From positions 1-64,000 of the forward strand of contig JASANC010004809.1 of NCBI GenBank assembly GCA_030248135.1: a stretch of 64,000 nt of DNA, written 5' to 3'. The translations under genes and the position numbers were made by a program. Below the pieces are notes generated by a model that was given only the letters and a program-made list of their open reading frames with translations, was not told the DNA's origin and searched no databases. Origin of the DNA: Theristus sp. LFF4_11. Lineage: Eukaryota > Nematoda > Chromadorea > Monhysterida > Xyalidae. Of this stretch, positions 24,826 through 35,100 are shown one piece after another (the stretch's first letter is position 1; each line of letters opens with the position of its first letter).

Positions 24826-27800
24826 ATGGGTAGCAGGAACTCTATCATGGAAGAGTTGAAGCATTGGAAGGAGAAACGATTCATGACTGAAAGCAAGGAA
24901 CATTGTGAGCAGCTGTTGCAACGCAAAAATCGACCTCTGTATGGTCCGGAAAATGGTAAGGTCGGTTAGTTTTTTCAAACCGCGATCACTTTTTTGTGCA
25001 ATAACATGCGAAACTTTGAATCAACAGTAAAGGACATTCATGAACAAGTATTTAATGACCGCGTAGCTAGGTTTTTAACATACAGCCACGCGTCACTGAG
25101 CTTCATGAATGCCGCTTAAGAAGAACGAATGAATCGGGCGGTTGAATACAACAAAACAGTTCTGCGCTAAATAAAAAACATCCCGTTCTTTCTTCTTTCG
25201 CGCGTTCTGTCTCTGTCACGCAGAAAAATAATGCACATGTAGATGCACATGTTCATGCAGATTTTCGTGCATTTATTGATGCAGATGCGCAAACCCGTGC
25301 AGTTATCGATTCAGATTCACTTCAAATTTAAGAAGCGAAAAACTGTCTGCTCTGCACAGTTTTTCGAAGAAAAAAACTGCTGAAGAATTTTTGTTTCAAG
25401 TGCACAAACATGTGAATCGATAAGTGCACGAACATGTGAATTAACATGTGCGACATTTTTCTGCGTGTTCTGCGAAAAAGCGTGACTGGTGACCCGATAG
25501 TGAATACGGGAGAAACCGAAAAATTACCTGATTTGCGCTGCTGCTTTTTTGATCCCAAAAAATTTGACCCAATAATTTTGCAGAAACCTGGAATTTGACC
25601 CAATAATTTTGCAGAAACCTGGTGCAACCACACGTTCGACTCGTTCCTCTGCTGGGAGGCGACGAAAGCGGGCGAGAGCACAGTGCTTGACTGTCCGCTG
25701 ATCACGGGACTCGATCCGACCGGTCAGTCTGGCAATGATCTGCCGATTCCGAAGATCATTATGGATATTTTCTTGTCTTTTGGTCTTGAGTGCTGCCTAG
25801 TGCCTATAGGTCCAACTTTCGAAGTCACACGCTGAGTCAGGTTGATAATTTTGAATTGCCACAACAAGCGCAATAATACTATAATCTTTTATTTTGTACC
25901 CGAGACTCAAGGCACACATTAGATCGGTAAACAGTTTCATGCATGACGCGGGAATTCAGAATTATGGCAGAATAATGATCCGAGTTCCTTAAATAGAGCC
26001 GAGTCACTTAGGCGACTTTGAATTGCCACTGTCAATGGTTGAAAGTTTCTTTCTACACGTGTGCACACGCATTCAGTAGCAGAATCAAAAAAATGATATG
26101 ATAAAAAAACATTTCAGTAAGAATCGAAAAGCACTGCCACGCGCTCGGGCGGTGGGCGGCGCGAAACATCAGCCAACCGGCCGATGACGAAACCGGCTAC
26201 ACCAATTATGAGCCGTGCTTCAATCCGGAGACGAAGCACATGATCGACGTTCTTGGCAAGCAGAACATCAAGGTAGGCATCGTTTTGTTGTTGTTCACAA
26301 TGCGACGCAGAGGTGGGCTTTTAATCTTTATAATAAAGACGAAATAGATAGAGCTGATAAGAAGGCCACTAAACTTGGCGCAAACCGCAAAACGATGTCC
26401 AGCGAAAGCAGCAACAAATAACTAGACAAGTTAAAAGTTGCTTTCCAGTATCCACCACACTGAAGTCAACCCGAAACAAACACTACTTGTTCACCGAGTG
26501 AGAGTAACAACCAAACCGTGTTGTAAACCAAGTCACTGCTCATTGTAATTCAGTGCAGTTCTGTTTTGCAGTACGTCCAGCAAGTGGCCTACAACGCGCG
26601 CCTGCTCGAGTTGACCGGCTGCACGGCTTCCGTGGCGACGCTGATCGTCAGCGTCATCATATTCTGTGCTTTCAGGTCCGCTTTTTATTTTATTTTTATT
26701 TATTTATTTTTATTTATCCGCGCGCCGGTTCTGGAAACCCGAAGATACCAAACTCAAACTCAAACAAACAAAACCAAACCAAATCAATTCAATTTCATTC
26801 TACCGCTTGGTGGATCCGCAGCGTGACACACGTGCAAATTCTAGTGGAATGCTACAGTCGAACTCTACATTATAGGCGGTCAGCTGATTGGTGATCACAT
26901 GATGCGTGCTTTTGCTTGCTGTGCAGACATACATAGCTGCGGAGGCGGAGTTGTCGTGCCCAAACAGCATGCGACGCGACACGTGATAACCAACCAATCA
27001 GCTGATTGCCCATATTTTAGAGTTCGTGAAGATCGTGAAGCTCCACATAAAAATCCACAAGAACGTATTGATTCCAAAAAACTCGTGAAAACAAAGCAAA
27101 ATTTTGTTGAACCACCAGTGGAAGATCAATGAGTTTGTTCAGTAGGAATTTCTCAAGAAACCTTAAAATAGTGCGGTACTCAATGAACCATCGTCAAACA
27201 AAAAACAGTCCACAAGCAGCCAAATGGGAACAACAAAGCAAAGAGATCCTACTTGTTTTTTGTACTCCACAGACGCCTTCACAATTTCCGTCTCATGCTG
27301 CATCTGCAGCTGTGCGTCGCCATCCTAGCGATGGTCGCCATCCGGCTCACCCTGTACATCGACATCTACTTCACTGAGCGACTTGATCTGCTCAAGTTTC
27401 TGCCCGTCCGACGAACAATCAGCACTTTTGTGAGCGGAAAATGATCGCTTTCGACTTTCTTTTTTGGTTTTATAAAGTGTTAATTTTGCTCGATTACACT
27501 TTTTGTTCCGTGTGCAACAAAGCACACGCGTGCTGTGGAATGGATCAATCATGGAACAGTGGATTCACCATGAAAGGTCAGCCTGTAAGTCAGCTAGTCA
27601 GCAAGCCAGACGTTTTGCTTTAAGCAGCGCAACAGTTTTGCTGACTAGAGTAGTTGGTAAGACCATCAGATCGATTTTTGCTCAACGCATGATCTCACTG
27701 AAAATGACAAATGACCGTCACACGACACAGAAAAAAACAGGAACAATCAATCTTCAATAATAGTCGCGGCAACTGGCATTGCACAAGCTTCAGGCACGAT

Positions 27801-30800
27801 GCGGGAAAACACAGAGACTTTCAACCTTTTCAGCCATACATCTGCGACCTGTTTTGGTTCATGTTGGAATACTTCAAAACCGTCGCGTTCGCATGGGCCT
27901 TCCTCGAGGGTTTTTATCTGCACAATTCACTCGTGATCACGGTATTCAACCATCACCCGAGAATGCTCACTTACTGGATAACTGGATATGGTTTGTTTTT
28001 CATTGACATGTACTTCAAAAAAGTGAAACTGCTTTTGGTTTTATCGGTTCATAGAAGCTGCTGCTGAGCTACTATGTGTTTATAGGTTGTTTGCGTGTGA
28101 AGCTAAGCTACTTTTAGTTGGTTGGTGAGGAGATGACTGTTAACGGGTGAAAATTCAGAATATCCGGTTCCATTCGTGTTTCTTTTCGGTTTCTTCAGAT
28201 TTAATCAGGAAAAAAGATAATCACAGGAAACTAAAGACTGAAAATACGAAAGACAAAACTTTATTCGAGATTCTTGATTTAACAACGCTGGAAAAGATGA
28301 CACAAGGCCGGTTTTAGCAGTGAAATCTGGTTTCTTTTCAAACTCTTTTGTTTGTCTTCAGGTGTGCCTTTGTTGGTGTGTCTTTTCTGGTTGCTCACGA
28401 TGTGGCTGGTGCACGAGCAGAGCGTGAAGCATTGCTTTGGCAATTATTATCTCGAAAGCGTCTACTGGGTGTTGAACGGACCGCGAATGGCCGCAATCAT
28501 TGTGCGTTTTTTTTTGTTGCTGTAAAGGTGGGTTTTGTGGTTTGAGGTTTTGAGCTTGTTTTCGCAAAATCATCCACATAACAGCAAGTTTTCTGGCTGA
28601 AACTATCAAAATAGCACAGCAGAGCTTCGTCGAAAATAAACGCCGTTTTTCGCTCACCATGCAGGTCAATTCGTTTTTTCTCTTCAACGTTCTTCGGGTG
28701 CTCTGGTCGAAAGTTCGCGAATCCGGCGGCAACTCGGTGGAAATGGACAAAATGAGGTTGCGTTTTGTTGGAACAGCAGACAAATTCAATTTTTTTAAAC
28801 TTTTTTACCGTCAATTTTGAAAAGAAGTGAACTTTTTGTGATGTTTCTGGGCCAAAACCTTTTTATTCGACTGCAGCATATCAGGCTATAACTGCGCTCG
28901 ATGTTTCAAAGTGTCCAGTGCTTTCCAAATAGCACCAGAAAAACTTTAGGAAAAGCGTGCGCGCTGCGTTCATGCTGATTCCGTTGTTGGGCATTCCAAA
29001 TGTTATGCAAACTATTCCGTTCCCGCCGACTGCCGAGAATTTGCATGTGAGGATTCGATTTTGGAGATATTTTTGATTTTTTCATTGATGTTTCGGTACG
29101 GTTTTTTTATTTTTGCGCATTTTTACAGTACTTCACCATCTGGATTTACGTGTCAACGGTATTGCACTCGTTCCAGGGTGTCATCATTGCAGTGTTGTAC
29201 TGTTTCACGAGCCGCGAGGTCTGTAAATATTTTTTTTGGTTTCAATGCGTCCGGTGGATTGCTGGATTAGATATGACAATAGGTTTCTGTTTCAAATAAA
29301 AGTTTCTTTTTTATGGTTAATTATTCAGGTTCTGATTGCGGTCAAGCTCGCGTGGCAGCGATATCGCACGAGACACGAGCTGTCAGGAGACGTCGTCCGC
29401 AGGGTCAGCCATCATCGCTCGTTCAGGTGGAAGAAACGGCTGTTCTCTTTTTTTGTTCAGTTTGTTTGGTTTATTTTGAAACGTTCTTGAAGTAGAGACT
29501 CGCTGAATCGACAGTAATTTCCCGGGGCTTTTGCCACGAATAAACGCGTCAAACAACATGTGTGTGCGCACTGGCAACAATATTGCCAATATTATTCAAC
29601 GCACACACGATTTGCAACGTGGCAACTGTTTTTATCACCAGTGGTATAATGCATCTGAAGCGTGAAATCAGAAAAAAGAACAACAGTCCGGTGGAAAAGG
29701 TCTTCGTTTGATACGCTGTTCTTGGCAGTTTTATCGGATAGTTCCTGCGGTTCGCAAAAAAAAGAAATGAAATGAAATGAAAACCATCCAAAAAAACAGA
29801 CATGAGGAGCGCGCGTTGACGGAGCTCGCCGATCGACGACGCACCACATCGCAACAGCACGAACTGCAGGCGTTGATGGTCGCTGAGAAGGAGCATAATG
29901 GCGCGCAAACGGAAGGCTTACAGCGGAGGTGAGCGTGGCCGAGTGGTTAGCGTGTCGGACTTACGTACGTGCGTGCCTCCGCGGGATCGATCCCCGCCGT
30001 GGGCTGTCTGTGTTATTGCGGACCCTGAGACAATGAATAACAGAAACATCAATGGAAACTTTCACACAATAGTATGGGTGGAACCAAATCGCAAACGTCC
30101 GGGCCCGGGTATCTAGGAACAGGTCTCAACGCGACCTTGCAGAGCAAGTCCTCAATCGTTAATTCAACTCATTTCCACCAGTCACCTTCCGTCAGTCAAT
30201 CACGTCACCATTCACACCAATCATCATTTGTCCGATCCAGTTTGAGGCTGGGTTGATGCAAGATTGTGTCAAGACCGAAGTACGACAGGCATACCGTAAT
30301 CCGAGTGAAAAGAGCAACATAACAAAACAAAACGTCCCCTCGTGGCCTCGGGGTAGCGCCGTTGGTCTACTGGCTGTGCGTTCGGGGGATCGAGCGCCGC
30401 CGAGGGGTATATAGGCACTTAAGAGAAAAAACTCGATGGGCGCCCTTATCGTCGGCGTTCTGTACGTTTCTTTGGGTTAGCAGCCCTGGCGAAAAACATC
30501 GTCTAAAATTCCAACAAAACAAAACAAAAACAAAAAACAATCGAACGAGACCACGCCCAATTTCAGAAGACTGTCCGCCTCCAAGCACCACCAGTCGTCA
30601 GCGAGTCCGCAGAAGTCGCCCGTCATTTCGCTCTCTCGAAACAGCCAACTGACGACGCTGCCAACGAGTCACACGCTGAATCTGCCGCTGGTGCTCGCGC
30701 CGACGCATTATCGATCGATACGAACGACGTCCAACTCGAACTCGAACTCGTCTAGCGGTCATCATCATGCGCACGGAAACTGCTGTGTGCCGAATAATGT

Positions 30801-30897
30801 GCACAACAGTAACTCATCGGCGTCGGAGAGTGAGAAACTGAAACTGGAAGACGACAGCAAAGGCACCGATCAGACGTCACTACGGAACAGGTGGTGA
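24826..30897 (+). CDS. pdfr-1: class B (secretin family) GPCR, PDF-receptor-like
   Basis: Pigment-dispersing-factor receptors are neuropeptide receptors that couple mainly to cAMP and act in circadian and locomotor control. Thirteen exons in phase: 24826-24955, 25615-25722, 26118-26272, 26572-26675, 27273-27429, 27834-27990, 28362-28501, 28665-28756, 28950-29046, 29129-29218, 29329-29426, 29800-29928, 30567-30897; 595 residues. The ectodomain has the six class B cysteines with WCNHTFDSFLCWEA, LDCP, GRW and YTNYEPC. TM1 carries SVIIFCAFR, TM2 has IRLTLYID, TM3 FLEGFYLHN, TM4 GYGVPLL, TM5 YWVLNGPRMAAIIVN, TM6 RKSVRAAFMLIPLLGI, TM7 SFQGVIIAVLYCF. The long cytoplasmic tail is Ser/Asn/His-rich. 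The NGPR and RLTLY segments resemble PDFR more than calcitonin or PTH receptors. No signal peptide is visible: a stop lies upstream in frame at 24793, so a further 5' exon may be missing. DH31/calcitonin-like receptor is the main alternative. Confidence 0.88.
25033..25113. repeat. GCATTCATGAAGC hairpin element (diverged)
   Basis: GACATTCATGAACAAGTATT at left; CGTCACTGAGCTTCATGAAT at right. PDFR intron 1. Confidence 0.75.
25219..25470. mobile_element. TGCACATG-type inverted-repeat element in PDFR intron 1
   Basis: Ends ACGCAGAAAAATAATGCACA and ATGTGCGACATTTTTCTGCG. Same internal order as 16225-16484 (CGTGCATTTATTGATGCAGA shared). Confidence 0.8.
25561..25622 (+). repeat. 31-base tandem duplication across a 3' splice site
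   Basis: Two perfect 31-base copies (25561-25591, 25592-25622), each carrying TTTTGCAG and AAACCTGG. They cover the acceptor of exon 2 of the PDF-receptor-like gene. Only the second acceptor (exon start 25615) keeps the frame, because 31 is not a multiple of three. Confidence 0.97.
25901..26086. mobile_element. GCGACTCAATGCG-family MITE in PDFR intron 2
   Basis: Diverged ends CCCGAGACTCAAGGC and CGCATTCAGTAGCAGAATC, with GTTTCATGCATGACGCGGG and GACTTTGAATTGCCAC between. Ends about 30 bases from the exon 3 acceptor. Confidence 0.65.
26854..27027. mobile_element. mariner-like MITE (CCAAT family), copy in PDFR intron 4
   Basis: Starts with CAGTCGAACTCTACATTATA and ends near TTTTAGAGTTCG. Contains GTCAGCTGATTGGTGATCAC and CAACCAATCAGCTGATTG. 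The last bases of the right end are diverged. Confidence 0.8.
29929..30120 (+). mobile_element. tRNA-derived SINE (type B) at PDFR exon 12 donor
   Basis: Acceptor-stem-like GTGAGCG then a perfect A-box TGGCCGAGTGG at 29936, GGACTT, and a B-box-like GGGATCGATCCCC. Further sequence to about 30120 has no clear end. The first base coincides with the first intron base of PDFR intron 12. Confidence 0.65.
30338..30540 (+). mobile_element. tRNA-derived SINE (type A)
   Basis: CCTCGTGGCCTCGGGGTAGC (A-box region), TTCGGGGGATCGAGC (B-box region), a conserved body with AAAAACTCGATGGGCGCCC and AAACATCGTCTAAAATTCC, and a CAAAACAAAAC tail. In PDFR intron 12, 26 bases before the last exon. Confidence 0.8.
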
Positions 30898-32139
30898 GAA
30901 ATATACAGATCTGGTCATCATCGAAATTTGGGCAAAAAATTGGGGCGAATTTTGACCCCGGGTAAAATCCATGCAGCGACTGGGTAAAACGTGTGTTTTT
31001 TGATGTTTCCTTTCTGAGGAATATGTTTGTTGGTTCCATCGCTCAGTGATTGTTTTTCGATCAGTAAGTTGTCGGATATTGGCTGCATTGTAATTTTTGA
31101 ATGAAGCACGCTGATTGGTTGCACCAATTGGTGCGGGAAACTATGCAAACACGGATAAAAAATATAGATGAGTTAATTTGGCGCACTGATTGGCTCTGCA
31201 CCATGTTGGTACGACAATCCAATCAGCGCGTCAGCCAATGTTATCTGTTTTGGGGACATGCAGAGCTATTCGTTTTTTTCGAACCTTTTCATATCATACG
31301 GGTGAACACCACTGAAAAACGCACTGACCATGTTTATCTCTGCTGTTGTTCTTAAAGTTTTTTGTTGCTGTTTTTATTGCCAAAGTTCTGAAAAATAAAG
31401 TGCAAGAGAAAACTTTTTTGACTTTATTGTTCACTTCTTGCAATATGTTGCTGCTTAAAACAGCAGCAAGGAGAACAAATGAAGAAACAGAAAGCATATT
31501 TTTCTGCGTTTCACTGGGTGAAAACAATTATCACTGAGACACACAAAACAACAATTCAATTCACCACAGAGAAAAAAGCAAAACTGGAATGCAGGTTTAC
31601 AAAGTACACAAAAAACTAACAAACAACAAAAACAGAAAACCGAATATGTAAAGCATGTTTTTAGAGCGTACTTAAGAAAACAAACTCGAATATTTATTGC
31701 AACAAATGGAAAAGCCAAACGATCACAGCGAGTATTGCGCCGGACCACAATTTTTTTCACACGAAACAAAGTTGGAACTCATAACGTGTATCGCTGCATT
31801 TTTAGCTACCGTTGTTCAGAAATCAGCACCCTGGTTGGCTATATCAATGGGATACAAACCAATCATCAGCAAGTGCGTTAATTTTAAAACAAATTGAAAA
31901 ATAAAATGAAATAAAAAGACTAGTTATGATCACTTTTATGACTCATCATTCATCATAAGTGGAGTTGGCAATGTGGTCAAAACGAACGTTTTTTTACCAT
32001 TTTATCGTAAAAACCGTTTTGTGGTCTTTCAGATTTTTTCGACGTGAAAACAAACGGTTTAACCTTATCATGAGTCGCACGTTATTTTCCTTCCTTTTTA
32101 CTGTACACGTGTCACATATTCACATTTTGAATTGACCAA
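30898..32139. other. convergent intergenic region between PDFR and STARD3
   Basis: The two genes converge here, tail to tail, with 1.2 kb between stop codons. It holds 3' UTR sequence of both and palindromic pieces with GCTGATTGG and CCAATCAGC near 31105-31240. No further gene was seen. Confidence 0.6.
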
Positions 32140-35100
32140 TCAGTGATTAGCAGCCGTTTGTAGCGCCGTTACATGTGCGACCAGTGATTCGATGAACTTC
32201 GACAAAAACGTCACCATGCTTCGTTCGATGAGACGTCGTGGCAAGTCACCCTGAGTTTTTTTTGAATTTCAGATCACGTCACGATCGGACACGTTTAAAT
32301 AAATAGACTGTAGCATACACTGAAGGCAAAAAACAGTGAAACAACACACAATCAAACAAATCACAATTTCCAAATTCAAGGGCAAAAAACTATCAACCTT
32401 CAGATTCGTGTTCATGATCCAGTCGACGCGACAGCCATCCGTCGACGGAGTGGTCGTAGTACCCGTTTGTGATTGAATGATGGGGGAAAATACCCATAAG
32501 TTCGGTCCATTTACGCCGCGGACCACTTTTCGCTTAGCGCCGGGCGGTAGAATCGTTGAGAAAACCGAGGTTAATGCGAGCCAATAGCCCCCTGTGGCTG
32601 CGTCATGTTCGACGTAGCGGACGTCCAGGAAATCGCTGAAAGAAATGACAAAATCAGCAAAGTTGCAGGAGGGTTCTCTGCATTTCGGCCTGGCCAACAT
32701 CAGATGCTATTTGGAGAAATCACACCATTTTGAAAGTTTCCCAGTCTTGCGACCGACAAAACGAAACCAACACGCACCGCGGTGAGACGTAGCCGCCCAA
32801 TGCCGGCGCGGAAATGCTGTGCACCAAATCAGTCGAATCATCGACACGAAAGACGCACTGAAAAAAACGGTGCCAAAAAAAGCTGAAATTTCCAATCCAA
32901 AATTGATTTGGCGCAACTTAGATTTTCCAAATAAATTTTTTTTTAATTTTTGTTTTTTTTTTAACAATTCCACACTAGACCAACCTTGCACTCCTGCAGT
33001 GTTTTGTTCCACTTTGGCGAGTCGTGTGCTTCGGCGTGTATGATGCGGAACACGGTGGACACGGGGGCAGCGAGGTCGACCTGGAAACCGGAAACGGGCG
33101 GTGTTTTTTTTTGAAAGAGGCACGTGCACGTGCGCGTGCGAAACTGTATGCTGTCCGCGGTTTCTTTCAGCAAAGCGCAAAACTTGAACGCGAAAACACC
33201 ATTCAGTTTTTTGTCCGTACGCACAGACGTCGTTCCAAAAATCCCGTGTGCAAACTAGTCGTGTCCGTAATGCATTGAGATAGCGCACACGACACGATTT
33301 CTAAATCGCGTGGCGTGTCCGTGCGTACGCACAAAAAACTAAGTGATGAACGAAAAAAAATCTGCTCAAAAAAACGTCAAGTCGCCCACACGTACCCTGA
33401 CATAGTAAATCTTCCCGTGTTGTTTATCGTGACATGCTCGTATCAGCGGCTCCTTGCGAACGACCGACCAAGACTCGGCCACCGAGTGCCACTGTCTCGC
33501 AACGCTCATCGCCTCTTTTGCGGCGTCGATGTACTGGAGAGAACAATACGCAACATTGTTATTTTTGTATTCACGGTGAAAACATTCCAGCGTTTAGTGG
33601 TGTCTCTGGTGTCATTCCGGTGTCATTGGCGTTTCAAAAAACATCAGCTCTACATTGGAGTTATATTACACGGCAGCTGGCGGTTTTATAATTGAAAACT
33701 CGCCATCTAAAAAAATACGACATGCTGATTGGCTGATGCATCACGGTTGGCCTGGACTGGACTAACCAATCAGCACGCCTGACGACAAATTGCAGCCAAT
33801 CAAATGGTTGCGCGCGCTCCGAAACCGAACGGTTATCTCCAAAGCGGCGTTTTTTTTTAATTTGAAAATGCAGCACGATGGACCGGTTGGTGACCACGTG
33901 CTGCATGCATTCTGTGCATACCAGACTCCGCCTTCACAGCAAGCATGCATTACGTGATCACCAACCAATCAGCCAGTTGCATAACGATTTAGAAATAGAT
34001 TGAATAATACACGAACCTCCGCGTTTGAATACGGTCGATAGGTGGGCAGATTCGGGCGACGTCGTCGGTTACCGCCACCAGCTTCGTCTGAACTGCCTGA
34101 GACAAGAAAAAAAGTGCGATTCAAAATCTGCACCGTTTTTTTCTGAGGATTCGATTTGGAATAAACGCGTGGTCGATGAATGAATCGAAAAATCACCGCA
34201 AGAAATGGTTTCCAAAAACTTCAAGCTTTTAGATGTTCCCTTTTAAAGAAAAGAAGTTTTGCTTGTGATATCCGAACACCAAAAATGGTAGATGACAACT
34301 GAGGAATGACGGGCCTCGGTGGACCACAGCGCTGATACGACTAGACCACAAAACTGGGTTCGAATCCCGCTTGAGGTTACAAAATTTTCCCGATCATGCC
34401 TGCATCTTCCATCTAAATTTGAGTTTGATGACAGCAAAACAACAAAACACCACTCACTGCCATGCTCCATCGCCGAGCGAAAGTCGTCTTCGGTGCGATT
34501 GCCTCTCGCGATGGTGCCACGAATCAGCTGCGCATTATCTGAACGTAGAAAAATCGTAAAAAAAAATGATAATAATAAATTCAGCAGCGTCATTCACGTG
34601 AAAATAGGTGTCCGAGATTGAATTGGCATCATCAGCATCGTGACAACCATGCCCTGTGTGTGATGGAACGTGGCGCACGCTTTTGCCATTCCATGAGCAT
34701 TGTGTTGTGCCGCGATTCTCCGCGCCGCGTGTGACGGCAAGCGCGCAGCACCCCGATGCAGGGGTGCATTCAAAAAAACAACAACGAAACTGATGACAGG
34801 TCGGCCTGACTGGCATGATGCAGCCAATCAGCGAGCTTGAATCGAATAAGCTCTTGTAGCCTGGTGGTAGCGCGTTGGACTCTGGTCCGTGCGTTCGGGA
34901 AATCGAGCCCCGCCGCGGGGTGTATAGTCACTGAATGACAGGAGAAAACTCGACGGACACCGTACTCGATTCTCGATAGCGTTCTGGGTTAGCCCGGGCA
35001 AAAAAACATCGCCTAAAATCGCAAACAACAACAAAATAAGAGAGTATACAAAAACCTTCCAAAACGTTCTGCGCGCGACTCACCCGCGATCGACGCGCTG

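Noticed and set aside
27834..28501. First reading of the TM segments as a phosphatidylserine synthase
   Set aside because: The ectodomain cysteines, GYGVP, and NGPR motifs identify a class B GPCR instead.
32707..33288. 193-codon minus-strand frame taken as one exon
   Set aside because: Splicing inside it restores the STARD3 START domain; the continuous frame mixes exon pieces read in the wrong phase.
34318..34385. Possible functional tRNA gene
   Set aside because: The B box is good, but the A box and cloverleaf pairing are poor and an AAC-tailed body follows, so it is a SINE head.
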